Under the pieces are notes generated by a model that worked only from the letters and a program-made list of their open reading frames with translations, made no database searches and was not told the DNA's origin. A stretch of 64,000 bases of DNA, taken from positions 27,466,001 through 27,530,000 of the forward strand of contig CM114272.1 in assembly GCA_050084515.1 (NCBI GenBank). Direction: 5' to 3'. Positions 10,437 to 21,130 of this stretch are shown piece by piece. Position numbers and translations under genes: made by a program. Each line of letters begins with the position of its first letter. The first letter of the stretch is position 1. The stretch comes from Blasia pusilla. Taxonomy: Eukaryota; Marchantiophyta; Marchantiopsida; Blasiales.

Positions 10437-12567
10437 GCAGTCTTCTTAATCAACTAAACTCCAACAGAAGGAGTTCATGATAAAACTCCATTCGAAGTCT
10501 TCATAGGAAGTAAACCAGATTTTTCTTTCTTGAAAGTATTTGGCTGTATTTGTTATGCTCATGTTCCTTCTCAGAGACGTCAGAAATTAGACCCCAAGTC
10601 TGAAAGATGTATCTTCATTGGCTATGCTAATGGAACTAAGGGGTATAAGTGCTACATTCCATCCTCTAGGCAGCGTATTATTAGTTGCGATGTTGTCTTT
10701 GATGAGCTAAAGTCATGGTATGCTCCATCTGAGCCTATCCCACCTCTAAACTTGTCTGTTGAGGGGGAGAATATGACCATAAACCAACAGACATTGTCTT
10801 CAACTTCCCCAAGTACTAGTGCAAGAGTAGGAGAGGTCCTAGATTCATCTGTTAAATCTGTGAATCCATGGACGGGAAGAGTATATATTCAATCTGTTGA
10901 CACTAGTCAGAGCTCGAGTTAGGTGTCAGAGGCATCTACCTCTGAACAACAACTTTGGAGATCAAATAGAGTTACACATCCACTTCATAAATTCATAAAT
11001 AAAGGTTTCCTTGCGACACATCATGCATATATGATGACTACCCTTCAAGACCAGGAGCCGAGTTGTTTTGAAGAAGCTGCGAGTAAAGTCGAATGGATTG
11101 TAGCTATGGAGGAAGAGCTTGCTGCATTAAGACATCAACAAACATGGGAGCTGGTTGATATACCTTCCAATAAGGAAGCTATTGGTTGCAAATGGGTTTA
11201 CAAAATCAAGCTGGTATAATTAACAGATACAAAGCGAGATTAGTGGCTAAGGGCTATGCACAACAATATAGTATCAACTATGAGGAAATATTTAGCCCTG
11301 TTGCAAAGATGGCGACTACGAGAACAGTGGTTGTAGTTGCAATAAGTAAGAAGTGGAGATTACATCACATGGACGTCAAAAATGCCTTCTTGAATGGAGA
11401 TCTATGTGAGAAGGTATATATGACTCAACCACCTGGATACGAGCATCCCAAGTTTCCATTTCGCGTATGCAGGTTGAAGAAAGCTCTACACGGGCTCAAA
11501 CAAGCTCCAAGAACTTGGTATGGCAAGATTACAAACGTCCTACAAGAGTTGGGTTTTAGGGTATGTGATTCTGACTCCTCGTTATATGTCTTGAGAGGAC
11601 AAGATCATATGGTTCTCATTGTGTTGTATGTTGACGATCTCTTGATAATTGGGGAGTACTGAAGAAATGGTACAACAAGTCAAGCTTAAGTTATCAGCAG
11701 AATTTCATATGAAGGACTTGGGAGAACTCAAGTAATTCCTTGGTATTGAGTTTATCAAGGTTGGAGAGAGCATATGGTTACTACAACGACAATATGCTCT
11801 TCATATGCTTTCAAAATATGGTATGACGGCTTGTAAGCCAATCTCTACATCGTTGGACCAGAGCGTGAAGCTAAGAGTGCATGAAGGAGAGCTACTTGCA
11901 TATTCTAATATGTATAGACGCATGGTTGGAAGTTTGATGTATCTAACTATAACAAGATCAGATTTGAGCTATGGTGTTGGCCTAGTGAGCCACTTTATGC
12001 AAGTACCTCGAAAACCTCACCTTGATGCTATGAGGAGGATTATGCGGTATATGAAATTCTCTATTCAATTCGGGCTTCAATTTGAACCTTCTTCGAGTTT
12101 TCAATTACATGCAGGAAGCGTGTCTGATCAACACTCCACATCTGGTTATTCATTTACTTTGGGAAGCGCAGCTATAAGTTGGGCTTCAAAGAAGCAACCT
12201 ACAGTTGCTTTATCTTCAACAGAGGCTAAGTACAGAGGAGCAACCAATTGAGTATGTGAGGCGATGTGGCTTCATCAATTACTTGTTGAGATTGGTGTTA
12301 GTAACTTAGGACCTAGTGTAATATATGTTAACAATATTAGTAGCATCAAGCTTACTAATAACCTTGTGTTTCATGCTCGTACAAAACATGTTGAGGTGCA
12401 CTATCATTTTATCAGAGAGAAAGTGCTTGCATGAGAAATTGATCTTGTGTATATAGGTACAGATCAGAAAATTGCTGACATCTTTACAAAGGCATTGTCT
12501 AAAGATAAGTTTGAGATGTTTAGAAAGGATTTAGGCGTTAGAAATATCGATATGAGCTTGAGGGGAG
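10437..12567 (+). pseudogene. Copia reverse transcriptase and RNase H
   Basis: Copia pol resumes with the integrase C-terminal region (TPFEVFIGSKPDFSFLKVFG). RT begins near 11060 with EEELAALRHQQTWELVD and continues with KNAFLNGDL, QPPGYEHP and LKKALHGLKQAPRTWY; the catalytic YVDD box is at about 11625-11640. RNase H follows from 11940, ending in [19 protein letters not shown]. The frame is broken after 10920, at 11217, at 11660 and at 12249-12251. A polypurine tract, GAGGGGAG at 12560-12567, abuts the 3' LTR. Confidence 0.9.
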
Positions 12568-12879
12568 TATTGAAGATTGAGTTACAATCAAGCTCATGAG
12601 ACACCTCAATTGCTACATTTGGTACTTACACGAAGTAGGGAAGCTTAATCTTGGTTAGTCAATCAAGCACGATTATCTTAACTAGGGTTAGTTAATCACA
12701 ATTAGTCTAACTCGAGACTATGGTTAAGGGTAGGGTTATGGTTGCTTGTACATATCCTACATAATTGAGAAGAAGACCAACCTCCACTCATTCTCTCATT
12801 GCAAATTTCATTCTCCATGGTGGTGTGTGCGTGTGAGAACCGTTTTCCACCAATTATGCTTGTTTAACAATTTTCCACA
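12568..12879 (+). repeat. Copia 3' LTR
   Basis: 312-bp partner of 3491-3801. It starts TATTGAAG immediately after the polypurine tract and ends TTTTCCACA just before the target duplication CTAAT at 12880-12884. Confidence 0.9.
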
Positions 12880-13431
12880 CTAATTGTAGACCTTTGTACA
12901 AGAACGAGAACCTAGATCTAGTACCCACTATAATAACTTTAGACTTCTTAATATTAACCTCCATTTGGATCTGGGTATAAAAACTTGCCAAAGTGTCGAG
13001 GTGTTTTTGTAAACTAATGCTATCACGTGCTAGTGCTATGAGCAACCTTTGTAGCTTCAGCATAAGATTTCATTTTCACTTCTAAAGTTTGAACAACCTC
13101 ATGCAATCCTGAACTATTGGGAGTAGTCGCTAAGGGTGATGTCTTCTCTTGAACATCCACAACATATTTAGAAAGATCGAGCATCACTCTAGAGCTATCT
13201 TCCAACACCTTCTTCAAAACCTCTTGCATTGCCTTCAACTCTCTGATTTGAATATGAGCAAGGTTCAATTGAGAATTTTGTACCTTGAATTCTTGTCAAA
13301 GCTCTTTCACTTCATGCAAGACCACTTATACTAGATTCAAGATTTCTTCTTGAGTAGTCATCATGAAATGGACTTCACTACACTCCAAATATTGTATGAC
13401 CTCTAATCAAGTAGAGCAAAATCTCTAACAT
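12880..13431 (-). mobile_element. LINE-A copy split by copia, 5' part with internal deletion
   Basis: Continuation of the LINE-A copy at 3235-3490. On the minus strand the RT segment (12880-13040) joins directly to ORF1 sequence (13040-13380: LKAMQEVLKKVLEDSSRVML), so endonuclease and most of RT are deleted. The ORF1 start corresponds to about 13366. Upstream of it the tandem-repeat leader begins. Confidence 0.82.
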
Positions 13432-14460
13432 CACACAACTTCTGTTCTATAAATTGGTTTTACTTGCAATTTTCACCAGTTGTGCGCCTTCTTAACTTTC
13501 AACTTCCCTACAAATTTTAGCTTGAGATCACAATCCACTACAGAGATACAACCTCCGCAAGATTCAGAGTTCAAATCCTCAAATTTACAAGATCAGAATC
13601 TCCAACACCACACAACTTCTCCTCTCTAAGTTGGTTTTTATGGCAATTTTGAGCAGTTGTGCCCCTTGGAAAACCTCCAACCTGAAATTCTGAGCTCAAA
13701 TCCTCAAATCTGCAAGATCAGAATCTCCAACACCACAAAACTTCTTCTCTATATGTCGGTTGTGCTTGAAATTTTGAGAAATTGTGCGCCTTGACAACGC
13801 CCAACCTCCGTGAAATTTCAGCTTGAGATCATAGCCCACCACAAAGATGAAGCCTCCGCAAGACTCTGAGCTCCAATTCTCAAATCTACAATATCAGAAT
13901 GTTCAAAACCACACAACTTCTTCTCTATATATTGGTTGTGCTTGAAATTTTGAGAAATTGTGCGCCTTGACAACGTCCAACCTCTATACAAATTTTAGGT
14001 TGAGGTCACAACCCGCCACAAAGGTACAGCCTCTGCAAGATTTTGAGCTCAAATCCTCAAATCTGCAAGATTAGAATTTCCAACACCACACAGCTTCTTC
14101 TCTATAAGTCGGTTGTTATTGCAATTTTGTGCAGTTGTGTGCTTTGGAAACCTCCAACCTCCCTGCAATTTTAGCTTGAGATCAAAATCCACCACAAAGA
14201 TGTAGCCTCTGCAAAGTTATGAGCTCAAATCCTCAAATCTACAAGAGCATAATGTTCAACATCACACAACTTCTTCTCGATAAGTGGGTTGTGCTTGAAA
14301 TTTTGGGCAATTTTGCGCCTTGGCAACATCCAACTTCTGTACAAATTTGAGCATGAGTTCAAAACCCACCACAAAGATACACCCTCCACAAGATTTTGAG
14401 CTCAAATCCTCAAATCTACAAGATCAGAATCTCCAACACCACACAACTTCTTCTTCTTCA
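13432..14460 (-). repeat. Tandem ~177-bp monomers in the LINE-A 5' leader
   Basis: A CACACAACTTC landmark recurs at 13432, 13609, 13734, 13910, 14087, 14263 and 14440, giving spacings of 177, 125, 176, 177, 176 and 177. The monomer contains the landmark, a TTGTGCTTGAAATTTTGAG-like segment, a CCACAAAGAT-like segment and CTCAAATCCTCAAATCTGCA. The short unit has lost about 52 bp. The array sits directly upstream of LINE-A ORF1, so I read it as repeated promoter or leader units comparable to the monomers of some mammalian L1 families. The copy at 8077-10436 has a shorter related leader. Confidence 0.85.
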
Positions 14461-15985
14461 CAATCATGATCATGATCAGCAAAATTTCGGTTCACACTTT
14501 TGTTAATCTACATCCACGGTCACATACTTCAAGCCTGCTAGGCTCTACCATTGACTAGATATTTTTTTGTGCTAGAGATACTACGATTTTCAACAATACC
14601 AACTTATCAGATCTAGCGCAATTTCATGCCAAGTGCATGAGTTTATAAAATTTTGATAAAGACCAAAATTTCTTATCTAACTACTAAACTGCTTACCAAG
14701 CTTGTGAATAATCTTTGCCAGTTAGTACAATTTTCCCGCCTCTTGTGCGTGCATGTTGTTGTTACCTATGTTACACACAGTTTATTTCTTGCCCTTGCTT
14801 ATTGCTTACATTTCTAATTTCCTTCGCTGCATTTGCCCCTGATTCCACGCTTTTCCTCCATGTTATTAATACAAACCGTGGCTTCAAGTTTATGCCTACT
14901 TCCTGCTATTGATGATGGTGTTATCACCCATAGCCTACAATGTCATTTCCAGTACCATTTATCATTTCTCGTTACAAGTGTGTGTTGCTACGTCTTAATG
15001 CAGGTGGTAGCAAAATTTGATTCACTAGCAGATGACACCTACCACACTCCTGTTTACGACAAAAAATAAAATAGTAATAAACGGCGCTGCTCACCTAGCA
15101 TAGAGATTGAGCTTCACAATATGGGGGATCTAGTGTACTCCAACAATAGTGTCCCGATCACACTTTCTGACGTGACATTGAAGAATATTGGCATTGTTTG
15201 GGACTTCCTGGATGATAGTGAACGCGACAACAATATATTACGTATAGTCATGCATTCAATTGTTGAGGAAAAGAATGGCAACCTCAAGAAGATTACTACC
15301 CTTAAACTTTAGATGCAAGAAATAATGCTTCACTTACGTGTACTTGAAGACTACTATAACAAAAACCATGCACCAGACATGTAGTTTCATGACCTAATTG
15401 CTGCGCTCAAAGTCCTCTATTCGACCAAGTATATTTTTGTGAAGCATAACGAAGAATTGGTATACCTAGATGCATGCTTACACTCTTCACGACAATGCGC
15501 ACTCATGTGTGCACGTCTGCAATAAGTTTGGCTCTAGTGTGTGCTCTCTTTCAGCTTTTGTATATGTTTTGTTACACTTACGATATCGCAAATATATTCT
15601 CAGTAGCAGCTTTCTTTCAGTATTGTTGTATCTTGAGTTTCAGCCATTAAGTGAATTGGAACAAATATTGCGAATCGCATGCTCTAGTGGTGAACCATCA
15701 TGACTTCACTAGATTTTAGGATTGTCATGTCCACCATGCCATATTTATTGCTTAAACATGCTGGCTGCATTTATTGAATGTCTTCAATTGTGGGTTTTGT
15801 TTCAACTTGGTGATTTTTGTTCATGTCAACAAAGTTACTCAATAACCTATTGAACCCTACTACATTGCAACGTCCTTTGCGATTGAACCCACTTACAACA
15901 TACTTTTCAGCATCAGTTAGTGAAGTTTCCCATTCCAAAGTTAAGCTACTGTGAGAAACTCAACCAATAGAAACTGTTAGATTTG
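14461..15985. other. Region with no recognised gene
   Basis: No known domain. Short plus-strand frames near 15121-15450 read as one broken protein (VPITLSDVTLKNIGIVWDFL, then VLEDYYNKNHAPDM, stop, FHDLIAALKVLYSTKYIF), which could be a decayed transposase or gene fragment. I do not recognise the family. The rest is AT-rich. Confidence 0.35.
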
Positions 15986-17330
15986 GCATAGCCTTGATGA
16001 GAGAGGTCTTGAAGGTGGAAGAGCCATCATGCTTGGATGAGGCCCTTGCTCATCCTCAATGGAGAGAGGCCATGCAGATGGAGATGGACGCTATTCAGAG
16101 AAATGAAACTTGGACTGTGGTTGAGAAGCCAAAGGACAAGAAGATAATACACACCAAGTGGGTGTACAAGACCAAGTACAAGTCGGACGCTACATTGGAT
16201 AAATTCAAAGCGAGGTTGGTTGCACGAGGATCCTCACAAATTGAAGGTTTTGACTACTATGAGACTTTTGCTCCTACTGCAAGGATTACAAACATTCGAA
16301 TTGTTCTAGCGGTTGCAGGAACAAGACGTTGGCCTGTATACCAATACGATGTGAAGTTTGCCTTTCTGAACGGGAGTCTCAAGGAGGAGGTGTACGTATC
16401 TCAACCACCAGGTTTTGAGACACCCGGATCAGAAGAGAAAGTGTGTTTACTTCATCGAGCATTGTATGGGTTGAAGCAAGCCCCAAGGGTATGGTATCAA
16501 CAAATAGATACATTCTTCTAAAGAAGGGTCTCATCAAGAGTCCGGCAGAAGCAAATTTGTATGTGTTTTGCAAATATGGGATGTATATGTTGATAGTCCT
16601 ATATGTGGATGATCTTATCAGCACACGAGACCACAATAAGAAAAAAGAGGAAATGAAGGGAGTGTTGAAATCTGAGTTTGAAATGTAGATTTAGGTCTTT
16701 TGCACTACTTTATAGGGCTGGAGATTTGGCAACAGTCAGATTCTATTTTTCTCTCTCGGCAAGAGTATGCTAGAGAAATCTTGAAGGAATTCAGGATGAC
16801 CAATTGTAAGGCAGTCGTCTCGCCAATGGAGGTAGAGTTGAAACTCTCGATGGAGGATGTTTCACCATTAGTAGATGAAAAGTTGTACATAAAGCTTGTA
16901 GGCAGTTTGATATTTGTGTGTAACACTAGACCAGAAATTAGCTTTGCTGTGGGAGTGTTGAGTAGGTTCTCAACTAAGCCTCGTGAGAACCATTAGAAGG
17001 CAGGGATGCGTGTGTTGAAGTACATCAAAGGCACTATCGAGTACAGCATCACCTATGGAGCAGGGACAAAAATGACAACTTTTTGTGACTCGGATTAGGC
17101 AGGAGATTCAGATTCTCGAAGATCAGTTTCGGGTTATTGCTTCTTGGTAGGATCAGGTGTGGTGTCATGGGTCAACAAGAAGCAACCTACAGTGGCTCTT
17201 TCTACCGAGGTAGAGTACAAGGCGGCTTTTTATGCTTCTTGTGAAGCAGTATGGTTGAGATGGATATTGGAGGACATAGAAGAAGCACTATAAAGTGCTA
17301 CTGTAATGTGGTGTGACAATTTTATATTAA
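15986..17330 (+). pseudogene. Second Ty1/copia element, RT-RNase H fragment
   Basis: Partial copia pol from a lineage different from 3491-12879. The frame from 15994 has EALAHPQWREAMQMEMDAIQ, WVYKTKYKSDATLDKFKARL, FAFLNGSLKEEVYVSQPPGF and LHRALYGLKQAPRVWYQQ. After a stop at 16519-16521 another frame gives LIVLYVDDLI (YVDD at about 16600), and a third holds the RNase H region with KKQPTVAL near 17180 and [14 protein letters not shown] near 17222-17265. Integrase, gag and LTRs are not visible. The fragment ends near 17330, shortly before a 9-bp inverted repeat, TCCCGAATA/TATTCGGGA, at about 17371-17394. Confidence 0.88.
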
Positions 17331-17534
17331 TAGAAATGAAGAAAAATAGATAAAACCCTAGTTTCCCGAATAGTGAAATATTCGGGAGCCGCAACGGTAA
17401 TGCATTCTCGTATGTCGAGTTATCTCCATGTTCAGGTTCCATCGAAGCTCTTCTGTGAGCGCACAGACAGACTAGGCCACTTTGTATCTCTAAGTTTTGT
17501 AAAGATTTCAGTGATTTCGTCACTTTCTATTTTC

Positions 17535-19790
17535 TCACACATCATCTATGAAAACACCAAATAGAATAGGCAAGAATGGACATCCTTGAATAACTCCGAT
17601 TGTACTCAAGATTTCTTGAGTTTGTGAATACATGATTTTGGCTGTGAAGGATTCATATAATGTAGCCACGGCAGCAAGCGGATTTTGTGGAGCTTTAATG
17701 GTTTGAAGCCTATCCCATCCCATAAGAGCTTCTGAGGTATTATATCAAAAGCTTTCTTGAAATCGATGAAACGGAAAAACAAAGCTTTCCCATTGCCAAA
17801 AATCTTGGCAAAAACACTACCTACCACAATAGTACGATAGTTTGTTACCAAATCCTTCCTTCATGATTTGTGGATAAGAATAATCTCATGTAGTGACCAA
17901 GTAGTAGGAAAACCATACATAGCAGCATCATCCAATACTTTTGTGAGGATGGGCCCGATAGAATCACCTTCCCACTTGAGAATTTTTACAAAAAGACCCT
18001 CCAAATCTTCCTTCACATTTGCAATTTGCTAGTTTTGTAAATTCAGAGAATAATCCGAGGATGCCTTTAGAACAGGACATAGATGCAACATGGGGAAACA
18101 AATAAAGCTTTTCGGCAAAAGATATCAAAGACTTGGGATCAAGAGTAGGTTTTGATGACCATTCTACTAACCATTTCTAAAATGATTTCGGGTCGTTGTG
18201 GAGTTTACTTGTTAAAGACACCTCCTTACCCGCAAGAATGCTCATTTCTTGGATTTCACCAAGTTCTTGTAAAGGCTCGTCATGACAAGCCGACTTAGGA
18301 TATCCAAAGATTTGTCCACTAATCTTAACCTTGCTTGCAGTTGGAGTCAAACCACCCATTACAATGGAGCCTTCTTCAACTTCTACTGTGGTTTCAAGAA
18401 AAGAACTTGGATGCAGTGGTTTTAAGTAGTTGAGCTAGTTGGAAGCTTGCTTTTTGTGCATTATCACTCCATATATTATGAGTCGAGAATTCTTGTAAAT
18501 CTACCATGTAAAGGTGTTTTGCAAGAATCTAAGCAAAACTTGGGAGAAGATAGAATGGATTGGCATGATGAGAGTGGAGTTTTCTTCATTAAGGAAAGAG
18601 TGAACCAAAGAAGAGCATGATCTAATCCAGGTTGAGTTCTAAAATTTCAAATGCTGAGATTTAAGAGGTGTTAGTGCTCGAAGAAAGAAGATAGTTGATG
18701 GTGCTAACACCGGTAGGGGAGAAATAAGTGTTGGAATGAGAGTTGGGAAAACGAGAGGTTCCATTGAGAACTTTCAAGTTACAAGAGGCTCCAAAAGTTG
18801 AAAACTACTTTTCAAAGGATTGGTGGAAGGATCTGAAGACACTCGAGACCAAAATTCATCGTCTGGTTCTTCGAGAAGAGGAGATGTCAAGGATTACTAA
18901 ATTGGCTGAATTGAGCAGTATGTGTACGAGTATTGAAATCTCATACTAGAAAGACTTCACCTTTACTTTGATATTTGAGAAAATTCCCAATAAGACATTG
19001 AAATGGTTGACTCTTACTACAAGCGCGCGGTGTGTAGATAAGCATGGAAAGTGGAGCAAAATAACATACGGCCACATAAGAGTAAGAGCCCCCAACCAAA
19101 CGAAGAGATAACCAATGATATTGGCCCCCGATATCTTGATCTTTTAAATGTATAAGATGAAGAAATCCAGACCTGATGTAAGTAGCAATACTGCTATTAT
19201 CTCTTCTTGCCTTCTTTTGTTCCATGTTGATCCCACCAACGTAAAATCTTGCAACTCTTGAATGATATTGCTCTCATGTTCCCACGTCTCCATAATGTTA
19301 ATCAACTCCACACATATAGGTAGAACACTCATATACTTTGTCGTTGTAAGACCTCGAATATTCCATATCGAGACTTTTAGATTCTTGGATTGCTATGTTG
19401 ACGAGTCCGCTTTCTCTGAGTAATGATCACTCGACCGTCTTGTAAAGAGATAATAAAACCTGCCTCTTGAGCCTCTTTGACCTTGGCAAACTTCTTTCCC
19501 TTAGCTTCTACTTCTAGAGATGTAAGATCATGATCCAATCATATCCTTCTTCCTTTGAGAATGGGCTTATTAGCCATAGTAGTATCACGTTGAATTTGAT
19601 CCACAAACTTAGCTAGAATAGCTTGAGATTGTGTGCCCCTTTTCCCAATGCGAAAAACTTGAGCCAAGTCCGGATTATGAACATGAAATGCATCAAGCAA
19701 AAACTTGGTGACAACACTCTTCATTTCTTCATTTTCTTCTTTCGACCATCTTCAAATTCCCATGTTCTTTCCATGTGCAAATTGGTTTTT
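17535..19790 (-). pseudogene. LINE-A copy: ORF1 end, endonuclease, partial RT
   Basis: Minus-strand LINE-A. From its 5' side: the ORF1 block at 19540-19740 (VHNPDLAQVFRIGKRGTQ, KFVDQIQRDTTMANK); an endonuclease-like region at 18940-19400 (SYVAVCYFAPLSM, YQSKGEVFLV); the inter-domain region; and RT at 17535-17880, with FIDFKKAFDIIPQKLLWD in one frame and GVIQGCPFLPILFGVFIDDV in another. Homology stops at about 17535, before the YADD block. Multiple stops and frameshifts mean it is not functional. Compared with the copy at 8077-10436 it keeps part of RT but lacks the 3' end. Confidence 0.85.
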
Positions 19791-21130
19791 CTTTTCTATT
19801 TCTTCTATTCCTCTAAAAAACAAGCATATTCTCATTTTGTCTTATTATCACACTATCTTACCTTAATCTACATATAGGAACACCCGTATGTGGAATTCAG
19901 TTTTCCCTTTACATCATAGCATACAAGTTAACCATGATAAGTCTCAATCCTACACTTCAAACATGCAAAAAGAAATTGCACATACAATAAGACACTGACT
20001 GCATACACTATTACTCTTAGTGCGAACAAACTTTAATCAAATAAGCAAACATATTAATGAGGTTCCTTTGGTGTCTCACATGTGACTGGATTTGTGTATA
20101 CTTAAATTCAGTTCACAAAGGATGAATCTATGTTCGGTGAAGGACACCTCAGAAGTTTTCTTACTACTGGGCCATAAGTCCACACTAAGCCCAGATGATG
20201 TGGTGTTTGAATGAATGTGAAGGACATGGTTGGTTCGGAGATAATGTGGAACTCCCACACAGCCTTCTTTTGGCAGCCCACTTTCATAATTAATTCTTCC
20301 CTTTATAATGTTGAATTAATTGGGTGGGAGAAAAAATACTGCTTCACCTCCTTGACAATTTTGTTGAGATAAACAAAGCCTTCTAAAATGGTGATGGGGG
20401 AATAAAAAGGATTAGTCAAGGAGTCAAGAAAGCCAGAGCAACACCCGAACTGGGTGGAAGTAAAAAAGGTCGTTTAAGCTGCATGTGCTCTGCTTTAATA
20501 GTATAGAAATGTATGAGACACCCTGATTGGCTCAATACTACCAACAACATTCCAAGCAGATGCAAATAGTTCTATTTCCTGTTCAGTTCTGTCAGCTCCA
20601 TCTAGTCCTATGATTTCTCAAGCACTGTGAATGGTTGTTGGAGTACATTTGTGACATCTAATTGGGTCAGTTTTCACCAGGGCCTCTTAAAGCCGTCTCC
20701 TGGCTGGGCGTTAGAGCTGAGTGTAACTGTAACAGTAAGTTCAATGAGCTCCTAAGTAACGCCACGCCAATAGCCCCCATTTTCTGTTTAATAAGTCACG
20801 GAATGGGCATCGACCCGACAATATACTTTCTGAGACGCCCTATTAGTCTATTGCCTGCCCCGAAGACAAACCAGGGTAACTTATTCACGACTCGAACAAG
20901 AAGTAGCACTCGTCATTTAGCTGATTATCCTACCTTCTGTCCACGCGCTTGATTTATTTACCATTAACCATTCTGTGGCCTCTCACAGAGGAAGGAAATG
21001 TCACGAGAGCTACTACAATCTCGTCATTATCGTTAGCTACTTTCCATGGACCTATAGTATCTGCATACAACTTGATCAGGAATGATCTGTTCAGCAATAG
21101 GTATCCAAGGACAACTGATACAGCAGCCAA
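19791..21130. other. Intergenic region 3' of the Obg gene
   Basis: I see no gene here. The stretch just below 21131 should hold the 3' untranslated region and polyadenylation signals of the minus-strand Obg gene. A plus-strand frame at 20662-20952 has no recognised domain and looks like chance. Confidence 0.4.

Larger units (their letters stand above)
3491..12879 (+). mobile_element. Ty1/copia LTR retrotransposon, complete but decayed and nested
   Basis: Full-length copia element bounded by LTRs at 3491-3801 and 12568-12879 and flanked by the 5-bp duplication CTAAT (3486-3490 and 12880-12884). The target is a LINE-A copy whose uninterrupted form is seen at about 2060-2095. Order inside is gag, integrase, RT, RNase H, the standard copia order. 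The protease and the HHCC part of integrase are not recognisable. Two later insertions split it: LINE-B with an unidentified segment at 5131-7497, and LINE-A at 8077-10436. Stops and frameshifts in every domain show it is inactive. Confidence 0.93.

Noticed and set aside
13432-14460. Tandem array as centromeric or subtelomeric satellite
   Set aside because: It ends directly at LINE-A ORF1 and a related leader is found in another LINE-A copy, so it belongs to the element.
20662-20952. 96-codon plus-strand frame 3' of Obg
   Set aside because: No domain, no conserved motif; likely chance in intergenic DNA.
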